DNA of 64,000 nucleotides from the NCBI GenBank assembly GCA_963576565.1, contig OY755045.1, positions 6,817,477 through 6,881,476 on the forward strand. Direction: 5' to 3'. This stretch comes from Aspidapion aeneum (Eukaryota; Arthropoda; Insecta; Coleoptera; Brentidae). Below are positions 44,294-56,055 of the stretch, one piece after another (the first letter of the stretch is position 1; each line of letters opens with the position of its first letter). The notes under the pieces were generated by a model, which saw only the letters and a program-made list of their open reading frames with translations, did not search any database and was not told the origin of the DNA. Both the position numbers and the translations under genes were made by a program.

Positions 44294-45765
44294 AGCTCAC
44301 ACATATACTATACTATAGTAGTGTGAGCTATGGTGATCCTAATTTTTTCGAGAAAAAAAAAGTTGCTCCGATTTCAAAAATTTTTATATATCTTTGCGTT
44401 TCAGATGATTTTGAAACTTTTTTGTTGCGCCGTCTGTCTGTCTGTCTGTATGTCTGTCTGTGTGTCTGTATGTCTGTCTGTAACGATCAACGCGCATAAC
44501 TCAAAAACCGCTTGGCCGATTTTAATGAAATTTGGTACCTAGGCTGGGTCTTCGGTCGAGATGGTCCCATTTAAAAATGAACAAAATCCACCGAACACAA
44601 ACCAAATAAAAGGGTGGGGGTAGATTTCAAAAATTAGAGTTTATGTGAAAATATGGCGTGTGTGATATTAAATGAAAGGTAATTGAGTCTGCAGTTGAAC
44701 AAAATACATTTTAATTTATTTAAAAAAAAGGGTGGGGGTATATTTTAAAAATTAGAGTTTAAGTGAAAATATGGCGTGTGTGATATCAAACGAAAGGTAA
44801 TTGAGTCCGGACTTTAACAAAATACATTTTAGTTTTTGTTTTTTTTAAAGGGTGGGGGTAGATTTCAGAAATTTGAGTTTAAGTCAAAGCATGGCTTGTG
44901 TGGCATCAAACAAAAGGTAATTTAGTCTGGAGTTGAATTAAATATATTTTAGTGTTTAGTTATATTAGCTCACACGTACACTATAACTATAGTACCTAGT
45001 GTGAGCTTAGGGGCCCATATATTGGCAGAGTATTTTTAAAGTAGCTCACACTACTACTATATTATAGTAGTGTGAGCTATAGTGATCCTAATTTTTTCGA
45101 GAAAAAAAAAATTGCTCCGATTTCAAAATTTTTTATAAATCTTTGCGTTTCAGATGATTTTGAAACTTTTTTGTTTCGCCGTCTGTCTGTCTGTCTGTCT
45201 GTCTGTATGTCTGTCTGTAACGACCAACGCGCATAACTCAAAAACCGCTTGCCCGATTTTAATGAAATTTGGTACCTACGCTGGGTTTTGGGTCGAGATG
45301 GTCCCATTTAAAAATGAACAAAATCCACCAAACACAAGCCAAATAAAAGGGTGGGGGTATATTTCAAAAATTAGAGTTTATGTAAAATTATGGCGTGTGT
45401 GATATCAAACAAAAGGTAATTGCGTGTGGAGTTAAATAAAATACATTTTACTTTTTAAAAAAGGGAGGGGGTAAATTAAAAAAAATAGTGTTTATGTGGA
45501 AATATGGCGTGTGTGATATCAAACGAAAGGCAATTGAGTCTGGAGTTAAACAAAATACATTTTAGTTTAAAAAAAAAGGTGGGGGTAGATTTGAAAAATT
45601 AAAGTTTAAGTCAAAACATGGCTTGTGTGGTATCAAATGAACAGTAATTGAGTCTGGAGTTCAATAAAATATATTTCAGTGTTTAATTATATTAGCTCAC
45701 ACGTACACTATAACTATGTACCTAGTGTGAGCTTAGGTGCCCATAGATTGGCAGAGTATTTTTTT
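44294..45765 (+). mobile_element. Two tandem AGCTCACAC-family Helentron-like elements
   Basis: Copies at 44294-45035 and 45043-45765, both plus-oriented. Each has the terminal palindrome AGCTCACAC...GTGTGAGCT at its 5' end, a (GTCT)n tract, three internal units of 105-120 bp (GGGTGGGGGTAGATTTC), and the 3' GTGTGAGCT, TGCCC/GGGCC hairpin and GTATTTTT. Both are preceded by T-rich sequence. They interrupt a minisatellite whose units lie at 44165 and again from 45940. Confidence 0.7.
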
Positions 45766-45935
45766 AAGGCTGTACGATCATTTAAAAATGACAGTGATTG
45801 ACATTCATTTTAGTACTTATGGCAATTACCTCAACAGTTCGCAGGACATAAGGATGACATTTAGTAAAGATAAGTAATATTTTTAAGCAGAGGAGCAGAT
45901 ATATTTTTAAGCAGAGGAACAGATATATTTTAAAA

Positions 45936-46262
45936 GGGATTAGCTTAGTTGATCAGGACAAATTTATTTCTGTTTTGAACCTCACCCTCTCAAAACAGAA
46001 ATAAAGTTGACCTCGTCAACAGCTTAGTTTGGTTGATCAGGTCAAATTTACTTTTGTTTTGAACCACACCCTCTCAAAGCAGAAATAAAGTTGACCTTGT
46101 TAACATCATAGCTTAATTGGTCAGGTCAAAATTATTTTTGTTTTGAACCACACCCTCTCAAAACACAAATAAAGTTGACTTCATCAACAGCTTAGTTGGT
46201 CAGGTGAAACTTATTCTTGTTAAATATTTACAAAACAAAGATAAATTTGACTTGTTCAATCA
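45936..46262. repeat. Minisatellite, about 80-88-bp unit, four copies
   Basis: AGCTTAGTTGGTCAGGTCAAA-like starts at about 45944, 46021, 46109 and 46188, each followed by TTGAACC(A/T)CACCCTCTCAAA and AATAAAGTTGAC. A separated unit is at 44165-44250. Confidence 0.7.
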
Positions 46263-46332
46263 TAGATGACATACAGAGGAGAGTCATTGATCTATAAGCT
46301 GACCCAATTCTTATATTTTTGTTGATTTTTAG

Positions 46333-46451
46333 GACCATATTGGGGCTGAACAAGAACAATGTTTAGATGAACAACAAAATATAAGCTGGGAATGGCATAT
46401 TCAAAAATGATTGGTAGGGAGTTTAGACTGGAATATGGCTCTGATCAGACA
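46333..46451 (+). other. Possible short spliced exon (unsupported transcript)
   Basis: A good acceptor (TTTTTGTTGATTTTTAG) and a good donor (GTAAGTAG) bound 119 bases. If joined to an ATG that ends at a donor at 43042, the frame would encode a 26-residue peptide beginning MDHIGAEQEQC and stopping at 46410. It has no recognisable homology, so a non-coding transcript or chance is equally likely. Confidence 0.2.
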
Positions 46452-46489
46452 GTAAGTAGTTATTGAGATATTTTAATTTTTTTTTTAGT

Positions 46490-48606
46490 AGGAGAAGTGT
46501 ACTACTCAAAATGGGATATTTTAAAAATTTATACAAAAAAATGTTTTGACGTTATATATATATATATATTAAAACATTAAGCTGTTGATAAAATATTCTT
46601 TGTTGTTTGTTATAGTTCATTTATAGTTCATTTGTAGTACTTTAAACACTTACAAATAATTTTTTTTTTGAAAAATCTAGACTACTGCCGTTTCCCATTT
46701 TACTCTAATTGTGCAGGTAAAATGGGAATTAGTATTAGGGTAAAATGGGATATAAAAATAACAATGAAAATACAAAACAAATGGTTTAATAAAAAAAATT
46801 TAAAAAATATGACACAAAGAAAAAAGAAAAATAAGATATAATTTGTTTAAACAAATGATGTACGAATCTTCATTAGTCCTTATTCTTAATATGGCATAAA
46901 GATAGGTATAACTAAAATAAATTATGTCTTGGTTTAATAATAACCTAATAATAACCACTAAAATAATTCCAATAATGCTTATTATAAAAAAAGACACAGA
47001 GACTTAACGGAAACAAAAAATCGCTTTTAAATAGGCAGCACCTAAAAAAACACAAAATTAATTAGTTTTCATCAGTCATTTAATTAAGGTAAAAGGGGAT
47101 ATCCCATTTAAGCTACTTTAGCAATTTCCCATTTTAACTCAATCTCATATAAAATATTTAAACTAATCGTATTTTTTAATTGTTTCTTATTTAGCCAAAA
47201 ACAGCATCTTTGATGGTAGCCAAGACTATAAACTTTACAAATATCAACAGCAGAATATTAGTTCAATGAATAGAGGCCAAAACAGGGGGGTTATCCTACA
47301 GGTCCGGTAGTTCTGAATTTAGGATATGTTGTTAAGCTCAGGAGGGTAGTTAAAAATCTGAGTTTTCGTTACTCCCACCCCTGTGCTCCCTCCGCCATTT
47401 TGAAAAAACCATAAAAAATTGGCACTTTTTTTAGTTTTTTGCCTTTAATTTCGTTGCAGTACACTAAATCGCAAAAAGAGGTATATGAAATTTTTTAGAG
47501 GATATAATTATCTACAATTGGGTGGTACTATGGTTGTTCTGTGAGCAGTAGTACCGGAGCTAGGTAATTTCCAAAAAATGACTAAAATCACGTGCTTGGG
47601 CAAATTTTCAGATTTTTTCTACTTTAGACGGCATAAGCTCCGAAATACTTTGTTCTAGGGTAAAAGTTCTAAGAAGATTCTTGTAAAGAATTTTATCAGC
47701 TACAAAATCCATTCTTTAAATGTATTTTTAAATATTGTAATTGTCTACAATAAAGTATTTTACACATTTTTCTCTTAGAAGCGTATTTTTTGAGAAAATT
47801 TGAGAAAACTTAAATATGTTAGATTTTGGGGGGTCTGGGGGGGTTTTTGAAGAGGTGGTTAGTTTAAGGAGGTGTTTGACCCCTAAGCTCTCTTACCTTT
47901 TTGTACGTCACTAAATTTACACAATTCAAAAATACATTTAATTTAAAGAATGGATTTTGTAGCTGATAAAATTCTCTACAAGATATGTTCTTAGAACTTT
48001 TACCCTAGAACAAAGTATTTCGGAGCTTATGCCGTCTAAGGTAGAAAAAAATCTGAAAATTTGCCCAAGCACGTGATTTTAGTTATTTTTGGAAATTACC
48101 TAGCTCCGTTACTACTGCTCGCAGAACAACCATAGTACCACCCAATTGTAGATAATTATATTCTCCAAAAAATTTCATATAACTCTTTTTGCGATTTAGT
48201 GTACTGGAACGAAGTTACAGGCAAAAAACTACAAAAAGTGCCAATTTTTTATGGTTTTTTTAAGATGGCGGAGGAAGCACAGGGGTGGGGGTGACGAAAA
48301 CTCAGATTTTTAACTACCCTTTCGACCTTAATAACATATCCAAAATTCAGAACTACCGGACCTTTTGTAGGGTAAAACTCCTCTATTCATTGTACTATAT
48401 AATATCTTACCTTATTCAGTAGTCAATTCTTACAGCATTTAAATAAAAAGTTACAAGCGGAACACACAAAAATAAAAAAAATACTCCACGAAAGATCCCA
48501 ATGAACAAATCTAGCGATACATCGCAACGTTGCCACCTTTAGCTTGGTCGGGAGTGCCGGTATCCCATTTTACCTTACTATCCCATTTTAAGTACACATC
48601 CCCTAT
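46490..48606. mobile_element. MITE with AAAATGGGATA-rich ends, containing a palindrome
   Basis: TAGGAGAAGTGTACTACTC and AAAATGGGATA at the left pair with TATCCCATTTTAAGTACACATCC at the right. Extra TCCCATTTTA motifs sit near both ends (46692, 46735, 47107, 48560). A second element is inserted at about 47249-48396. Confidence 0.6.
47249..48396. mobile_element. Palindromic MITE of about 1.15 kb (CAATGAATAGAGG ends)
   Basis: Inverted ends AGTTCAATGAATAGAGG / CCTCTATTCATTGTACT and arms of about 450 bp, with GGTCCGGTAGTTCTGAAT and CAGGGGTGGGGGTGACG-type blocks. Non-coding. Confidence 0.75.
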
Positions 48607-49032
48607 CAACCTCGTTTCAGCAGCCCAAAATCGACAACTTGACCAAACTTTTTACTTTTGTTACTTTTAGTGAATACTACAAGAAAACAAGGAGATTTAG
48701 ACAAGGAAGTCATTATCATCTTCATTACTATGTGGCTTTGCATTAGAGATAAAAGGAGATAGAACACGATTCAAAGAAATTTCGCCGTTGAGAAACGAAG
48801 TTCGGCGTTGAGAAAGAAGCTGATCGTAAATTGAAGAGGCTTAGTTTCAATTTAGGTATCTACAACCTACATATACAGAGTGTTCTAAAATTAGACGTCA
48901 AAATTTTAAACACATATTGTATGGCCCAAAATACAGATAAAAGTTTATCTAAACTAGGATTCAAAATTGCTTCGTTTTCGAGATACTTAGAGTGTGTTAA
49001 ATTTAAAACATAAAAATCGAGTTTTTTCAATA

Positions 49033-49640
49033 CAGTGAAACCTCTCCTTGCAGACATCTCCCTTTAGGCGTACAAATTTGTTGGAGCCAAGCTTTTCCCT
49101 ATTTCTTTACATGTAAAATTCACTCCCATAACCGGACACTCTAATAACCGGACGCGGACAATTTTTATTGGTTTAAATATTGTTAACTCTCCCTTAACCG
49201 GAAGCGAACCTCTGACAACGGGACGGAACGCTGTACGACATGGGTATAAATGTTATGTAGTATGTTGGCAACAACGCACTCTGCAGCTGGGGAATTCTCT
49301 TTCCGTTTTAATGCGGAGACTAAATACTTCTGTCGTATTTACAACATATTTTATTCGGCGGGACTGGTGTGTTTTATTTTTATTGTTCAGTTGGGTAGTA
49401 ATACATCTCTTTAGAATGGCGCCTAGTAAAAAACTTCTTATTTTACGTGAAAAAATGGAAGTTGTTAACGTTTCGGAGAAGGAACCTCTATCAGCACGAA
49501 AGATCGCTGAAAAATTTAATATCGGGACAACTCAAGCAGCGGAAATTGTTATTAAATATATGTTAAAATTTCACAGCTCTCTCTCATAAGCGGACACCTC
49601 CAGTAAGCGGACAAAATTGAATTAATCGTGTGTGTCCAGA
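49033..49640 (+). mobile_element. pogo/Tigger DNA transposon remnant
   Basis: CAGTGAAACCTCTCCTTGC after a TA dinucleotide is a pogo-type terminus, followed by degenerate ACCGGACA-type repeats that also occur near 49600 (AAGCGGACA). Only the beginning of a transposase gene is left. The right terminus with its TA was not found, so the element is 3'-truncated. Confidence 0.7.
49416..49589 (+). pseudogene. Tigger transposase N-terminal helix-turn-helix (CENP-B type)
   Basis: From the ATG at 49416: MAPSKKLLILREKMEVVN and then SARKIAEKFNIGTTQAAEIV, the first helix-turn-helix of CENP-B/pogo proteins. The frame ends after 57 codons, before the second DNA-binding helix and the DDE domain. The in-frame upstream codons from 49311 are terminal-repeat sequence. 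Confidence 0.75.
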
Positions 49641-50309
49641 AAATTCAAATTATTTTGAAAAAAAATACATTTTGGGATGTGTCTATTAGCTGTTAACTTA
49701 ATATTTTAAATTATTTAGTTTTTTTTTATTCAAAATAATGCGATTATTACAATGCGACATCGAACATTAAAAATAAAAAAATCTGGAAAAATGGCTTATT
49801 TTGGCGGATTATAAGAAGAGCAACTTTTTCGCTTTGAAATACTTAAGAAATTATCTTTTTAACAAATAAAGTAAAAATCTACACTGAGAGAAAAGTTATG
49901 CTTAATTTTAAACCATCAAAAGTGTAGAGTGTGAAAGGCCCTTTAACGGGCACAGTAAAAAAAACTCCATATTCGGGTTTCGCATCCCAAAAAATCCAAA
50001 TTTAAAAATAATACGTTTTAAACTGTTCATAGTATTTAAAAAAATCGATTTTGATTTTTTAATTTTAACACCCTATATCTCCGAAACGGAGCAATTTGTG
50101 AGTCTAGTTTAAATGAACTTTTTTCTCTATTTTAATCCGTAAAATACGCGGTTAAAATGTTGACGTCTAATATCGAGACACCCTGTATATAGTAAGTTTT
50201 TATGTTTTGCGGACTATATCTTCACATTTCTTAAATAAACCAAAAAAAAAGACAAAATTTTCAAAAGCCTATTTTTTATTAATTTTTTACCTTAATTTGA
50301 AATTTTACC

Positions 50310-50985
50310 GATAGGGTGTTTTACGAAAATCGAAACAGAGGCCTTTTTGGGTATTTTTTGTGCGAATTTGAAGAAACGCTCGGACACGTCGATTTTGTTT
50401 GCGAAGAGGACACTTTTTGGCTATCTTGACATTTTTGTAGCACGAACCCCCTTCAAGGGGTATACTTTACCCCTATATTTTAAATAGGGAAAGTAGGTCT
50501 AGTGATACCTTGTTTTGAAAGCTTTTTGAATGTCCTTACAACCGTGTAAAAATTTCAAAAAATATATCTTAGTTTTTGAGATAATTTAAACTTTTAAATT
50601 TAACATGGACTGATAAAATAAAAATTTAATTATTAGAATTTTATATTTTTCGGATATATTTTTTATTTTATCATTCCATGTTAAATTTGAAAATTTGAAA
50701 GCAAATATCTTAAAAACTAATCAATGGATTTTCGAATATTTTACACGGTTGTAAAGATATTCAAGAGATCTTGAAAACAAGGTATCACTAGACCCGCACT
50801 TTCCCTATTCAAAATATAGGGGTAAAATATACCCCTCGAAGGGGGTTCGTGCTACAAAAATTTCAAGATAGCCAAAACATGTCACGTTCGGAAACAAAAT
50901 CGACTTGTCCGAGCGTTTCTCTAAATTCGCACGAAAAATACCAAAAAACGCTCAGTTTTGATGTTCTTGAAACATAGGGTATAAG
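50310..50985. repeat. Palindrome of about 0.68 kb
   Basis: Arms of about 310 bp pair through GTGCGAATTT, TTTTGTAGCACGAACCCCC and a TAGTGATACC block, loop near 50640. Ends GATAGGGTGTTTTACG / ACATAGGGTA are poorly defined. Confidence 0.7.
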
Positions 50986-51170
50986 TACTTCCATACATAA
51001 TTTATTGTATTTAAATTTAATTTTTACTTTATTTGTCAACAAAAGTTTGGCAATATCTTAAAGATTTCAATCAAAAGCTCATTCTTATACCAAAATGTGA
51101 AGTTATATGTTCCCAAAACATATTTTTGGAAGTGCCATTTATCAGTGGCGACTCGTGAGGTAAAGTAGAG

Positions 51171-51317
51171 CCATATACACGAGTCAATTCGGACCTATAA
51201 ATAGACCCCCCCCTTCTAACTTTTAAACAAACAGAGATATCGATTTCTGGTAAAAAGTCTTTTTAATGTGATTTTTTTGAGGATATTTGAGATAAGTGAG
51301 TGTTATGTCAAACTAAC
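51171..51317 (+). repeat. Direct-repeat piece of the adjoining palindrome
   Basis: GGACCTATAAATAGACCCCCC and the ACAGAGATATCGATTTCTGG segment recur in direct orientation at 51894 and inverted at about 52735. Confidence 0.6.
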
Positions 51318-53322
51318 CTAATGTCAAAAATTTGACATCGTCATTTTATTGACAGGACGAACTGTCTGTAGAGAAGTTTTAACAAAATTGAAATACCTGC
51401 ACTAATAACAAAGATAAAACATATTTTTAGAATTACTGATTTTTGAATTTTGCCTCATAGCTCCAAAACTACAAGGGTCGAAAAAAAACTTTTAACTAAT
51501 TTTTTTAGGTCTGGAAATTTCAAGACAGTAATGTGAAATCCCCAGGTCTCTATCTTTTAAAATAACCTAGTTTCCCATTCAATACAATCAAAAATGGGAC
51601 ACCCTGTACACAAGTTTGTTCCCATTCAAACATCGTGACGCCCTAGACCATGGAATATCAGTTGATAGGGAAAAATTCCATAAGTCTTGGCAAAAGTTTC
51701 ATTAATCATGTAATTTAGAAGGTTGGGTCATCCTGTTCAAATTTTAAACGTTGAAAATTTGTACAGGATAACACGCCATTTTAAATCACATGATTAATGA
51801 AACATTTTGCAAACTTATGTGGTTCGTTCTTTTCAGCTGAAGTACGATGGTCTTGGGCGGCACGACATATGAAAGGAAACATACAGTGCGGATCTAAAAA
51901 GATCCCCCCCCCCTTTTAACTTTTGAACAAACAGAGATATCGATTTCTGGTAAAAAGTCTTTTTAATGGGATTTTTTTTAGGATATTTGAGATAAGTGAG
52001 TGTTATGTTACTAACCTAATGTCAAAAATTTGACATACCATCAAAATTTTTAAATTAGAAGGGGGGCATGTAATACCTTTTTCGAAAGGTATTTTAATTC
52101 TTTTTTAAATGTTTAAAATCGGTTTAGTTTCCTAGGAGATGTGGTTATTTTTTTTCGCGGTTGAATAAAAAAAAAGTCCGTTTTTATCAAGCAAAAAAAA
52201 ATAATTTAAATTGATTTATTTTATCATAAATTTAATTTTTATGCTTCTAAATTATGTCAGAACCTAAAAATAAATTAAAAAATTTTAATAGGAAAACGTG
52301 CTGTGTGAACATTTTTTCAAAATTTTTTTGTTAATTTTAAAGATTTGAAAAATGATCACACAGTACGTTTTTCTATTTAAATTTTTTAACTTATTTTTAG
52401 GTTCTGACATAACTTATAAGCATTAAAATTTAATTAATGATAAAATAAATCAATTTAAATAATTTTTTTTGCTTGATTAAAAATTAACTTTTTTAGTCGA
52501 CCGCAAAGAAAAATAAACATAACTCCTAGGAATCTAAAACGATTTTAAAAATTTTGAATGTGTTGTATAGAAAATCAAAATAACTTTCGAAGGGGGTATT
52601 ACATGCCCCCCTCCCAATTTACAAATTTTGATGTTCTGTTAAATTTTTGACATTGGGTTAGTTTGACATAACTGTCACTATATATATATATCCTCAGAAA
52701 AAGTCCCATTAAAAAGACTTTTTACCAGAAATCGATATCTCTTTTTGTTCAAAAGTTAAAAGGGGAGGGAGTGTCTATTTAGGTCCGCACTGTATGTTTC
52801 CTTTCATATGTCGTGGCGCCCAAGACCATCGTACTTCAGCTGAAAGGAACGAACCACATAAGTTTGCAAAATGTTTCATTAATCATGTGATTTAAAATGG
52901 CGTGTTATCCTGTACAAATTTTCAACGTTTAAAATTTGTACAGGATGACCCAACCTTCTAAATTACATGATTAATGAAACTTTTGCCAAGACTTATGGAA
53001 TTTTTCCCTATCAACTGATATTCCATGGTCTAGGGCGTCACGATGTTTGAATGGGAACAAACTTGTGTACAGGGTGTCCAATTTTTGATGGTACTGAATA
53101 AAAAATTAAGTTATTTTTAAAAATAGAGACCTGGGGAATTCACATTACTGTCCTGAATTTTTTTTTCGACCCTTGTAGTTTTGGAGCTACGAGGGAAAAT
53201 TCAAAAATCAGTAATTCTAAAAATATGTTTTATCTTTGTTATAGTGCAGGTATTTTAATTTTGTTAAAACATCTCTACAGACAATTGATTCTGTCAATAA
53301 AATGACGATGTCAAATTTTTGG
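51318..53322. repeat. 2-kb near-perfect palindrome
   Basis: The left arm (from AATGTCAAAAATTTGACATCG) and right arm pair over about 950 bp each, centre about 52320. They pass through two inward CAGGGTGTCC-type ends (51598, 53075), a GATGGTCTTGGGCGGCACG block and the TTAATCATGTAATTTAGAAGG segment. No transposase. The length and quality of pairing would give a long hairpin RNA if transcribed. Confidence 0.8.
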
Positions 53323-53775
53323 CTCGACGAGTCTGATTCGAGAGTTCAGAAAAAAATATTACAAATTGAATACGGACCTGGATTTTTTTTTTCCATTTTT
53401 TGCTTTACTTTGGGTCCTCAATTTGATTAACCCTATCAAAATTTAAAAAAAAAAATCGAGATCTGTATTTTTGTTCTAAATTTTTTTCTGAAATCTACAA
53501 TTCGACTCTTGACGGATCAAAAATTTGACAACATGTCATTTTATTGACAGGATCAACATTCTGCAAAGAAGTTATAATAGAATTGAAATATTGCCCTAAT
53601 AACGGATTTCTAGAATTCCAAATTTTTAAATTTTCTCTCCTTATTTTAAAATTACATGGTCTAGAAAAAACTTTTAACATTCTTTTTCTTGTCTCAAAAT
53701 TTGAGGACTAATAATTAAAAATCCCTCTTATAATAACTGAGTTTCCCATTCAATACCGTCAAAAATGGGACACCC
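53323..53775 (-). mobile_element. Solo arm of the same family, CAGGGTGTCCC end
   Basis: Repeats the GACAGGATCAAC, TTCTGCAAAGAAGTT and GGACACCCTGTA sequence of the preceding palindrome in one orientation only. The terminus is at about 53774. Confidence 0.5.
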
Positions 53776-54046
53776 TGTACATGGCTAGCTCATCACCTAC
53801 TTGACTCCACGAGCCGCGGCTGATATAATCTATCTTTCTTGTACGCCCGGACTAAAGCAAAGCGGCTAACTTTAGGAACACAAACACTCTGTCTCTCTTT
53901 TCTTCTTATGTAAATTTGTTCTGCCTCTCAGAACCTATAGAATTACAATTTATATAAGTAAAAAAGAGAAAAGAAACCTTTATTGCGTTTCTACACTTAG
54001 CCACTCTATTAAACATATGCAGTGCCCTGTTTCAAGGCTCGTATTT

Positions 54047-54123
54047 ACTAGAGACCCTGTATGTATGACATATTTTAAAAAAATATTTCCTTAAAATACG
54101 TCATACATACAGGGTCTCTAGTA
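54047..54123. repeat. Short hairpin, 32-bp arms
   Basis: TACTAGAGACCCTGTATGTA at the left is matched by its complement at the right, with one mismatch and a 12-base loop. Small MITE remnant or transcribed hairpin. Confidence 0.6.
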
Positions 54124-54404
54124 TTAACCAGAAAAACAAGCCAACGCGAACATATGCGGTGTTTCGATTAAGTTTTTCTTTACAAGAATCAAATAACCTT
54201 ATCAAACGCTCGCTTATGTTCGCTCTTGCTTGTTTTTTTGGTGAATACGCGCCTTCACCTTTTTGTAATTTGTTTAATTGTTCAATAATTCAATCTTTAA
54301 TTATTAAAGAGTTTTATAAAGGGCGGAACAGAGAAAGTGTACTAAAAGATACGTGCATGCGAGAGAGATAGATAGTGGTTACTCCAAATATAATATAAGA
54401 AATT

Positions 54405-54840
54405 TGAACTGGTGGCGCCATCAACCAGATTTCCATTGAAATAAGATAGTCAAGAAATAATACAGAAACCTGTAATTTTTTTTTGATCGCAGTAACGTTT
54501 TAACTGTTAACGGTGGTGGCGCCACCTGTGGGATTATAAGTTAAATAAAAAGGTGACGAAATTTTACAGGAATCTGTAATATTTTGTGTACAAATTACAG
54601 AAACCTGTAATTTTGAGTACATATTACAGAAACCTGTAATTTTTATGGGCACTAAATTTTGTTAGTTTAACAGTTTCTGAATAGGTGGCGCCACCAAATT
54701 TTTACTGTGTGAATCAGATTCTCATTAAAATGCAGTGGCGTTTTAAATTTTCCTCAAATTACAGAAACCTATATTTTTTTTACATAAAAGTTTAAAACTT
54801 TCTTGGTTTAGGGGTTCCAAAATAGGTGGCGCCACAAAAT
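54405..54840. repeat. Repeats of GGTGGCGCCACC and ATTACAGAAACCTGTAAT
   Basis: The G/C palindrome (full or 10 of 12 bases) lies at about 54411, 54505, 54684 and 54827. The AT palindrome lies at about 54459, 54565, 54596, 54625 and 54757. Both alternate within 430 bp. No coding frame. Confidence 0.6.
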
Positions 54841-54972
54841 ATTTTTTTTTTAAATTTCTGGATTTTTTTACTAATTATTAAATTTACCCCCTTGTTTTAT
54901 TGGAATTTTTTCTTATGTAAATAAAAGGAAGCATTCGCGCTCCTGTGGTTAGCCGCCACTTTTGTTCAATTT

Positions 54973-55211
54973 AAAGCTGGGTTTATACAGGTCATATACT
55001 CATTGATAATGAATAAAAAATGTGAGACGATTTCGCATACAGCGGCAATTCGAAGCAACAGAATTGACTAAATTAGATATAGTCTGGCAGGTATATTTTT
55101 CCATTACTATTTAACTTTTGGATGAAATAACCTGAAATATAAAATTTGGTATAGCACCCGAGTCAAAGTCTATTTCTTAAATTAAATACTTTATTTATAA
55201 ACCCAGCTTTG
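54973..55211. mobile_element. MITE of about 240 bp (AAAGCTGGGTTTATA ends)
   Basis: 15-bp perfect inverted ends; the interior is non-coding. The target duplication is unclear. Confidence 0.6.
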
Positions 55212-55506
55212 CAAAGCAGTCGTTCTGTAGAAGCAATTTATTGTGCACTTAATGGCAGCGAACTTATATTGTTAAATATTATTCTTAGGCAATGTAAGAT
55301 TGTAGGTACTACAAGTAGTTTTATATCTTAGATAATAATTAAGTTTGGGAGACCATGCATTTCATTCAAAGTTTGTATTGAATTTTATTTGACTGAATAA
55401 AGTGTTTTTAAGCCCTTGCTAAAGTTCCGTCGGTATAAAAGACAAAGAGTGTTGTCTTTTTTTACATCAGGTACGGAACTTAAGCAACATTTTTTGTTAT
55501 TCTTAG
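55212..55506. other. Spacer, nothing recognised
   Basis: AT-rich, with a short hairpin around AAAAGACAAAGAGTGTTGTCTTTTT (55437-55462). Confidence 0.4.
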
Positions 55507-55660
55507 CAAGGTACGGTTGGGGACAAATTAAATATATCCGCATTTTTGATTATTTTCGTGCTCTACTACCATTTAAAATTACAAATACAACGTAGCATGT
55601 AGCACCGTTGGTTGAAAAAATACTGCGTGGTATTTATTTTGTCCCCAACCTGTAGACAAA
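55507..55660. mobile_element. Short MITE (GGTTGGGGACAAAT ends)
   Basis: TACGGTTGGGGACAAATTAAAT at 55510 is mirrored by TTTATTTTGTCCCCAACCTGTA ending at about 55656. Non-coding. Confidence 0.6.
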
Positions 55661-55938
55661 TGGCTAATTTTTTTGGCTGGAGTGGAGGCTAATTTTAATT
55701 CATAGATCTCAAATATCCATATCCAAATGTTGCTTTAGTTTTCAATTTTTTTTTTCCTCCTTTAATGAAAGCAACTCCTTAATACTACGAATTTCTTTTA
55801 GTTTCACAGCTCACCAGTAGATGGTGCTATTCTTTATGTAAGTAGTTCAATCGCAACTACCTTCAAAAAACATATGATTAGAAGTTTTGTTTACAAATAT
55901 CGTCTAAAGTCCATTTTATATCTAAATAAAACCTCAAG

Positions 55939-56055
55939 ATGTTCGATTTCGGAGACACATTAGCCTTGTTAATTGTTTTGACGGTAACGGCCGTGGGTAT
56001 TTTGGCATGTCTAGGCGCTTACGCAAGGAAACAGGCAAATGTTGAGCAGATTTAA
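55939..56055 (+). CDS. SMIM30-like single-pass membrane microprotein (38 aa)
   Basis: The frame encodes MFDFGDTLALLIVLTVTAVG followed by ILACLGAYARKQANVEQI. One hydrophobic helix (residues about 7-29) with CLGxYARK right after it matches the C-terminal part of vertebrate SMIM30 (GDAIALLL...ACLGVYARK). The human protein also has an N-terminal signal sequence, which is lacking here unless an upstream exon supplies it. The bases before the ATG (CCTCAAG) could in principle be an acceptor. A good donor (GAG|GTAAGG, 56076) just after the stop suggests an intron in the 3' UTR. Too short for most ORF callers. Confidence rests on the conserved pattern at the end of the membrane helix. Confidence 0.75.
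   Translation: MFDFGDTLALLIVLTVTAVGILACLGAYARKQANVEQI

Larger units (their letters stand above)
48876..50185. mobile_element. CAGAGTGTTC/CAGGGTGTC MITE carrying a pogo/Tigger insertion
   Basis: The left end CAGAGTGTTCTAAAATTAGACGTC is mirrored by GACGTCTAATATCGAGACACCCTG. TA flanks both ends. Inside lies the Tigger remnant (49033-49640). Confidence 0.6.

Noticed and set aside
46555..46570. Short (TA)n as another MITE junction
   Set aside because: No element terminus adjoins it.
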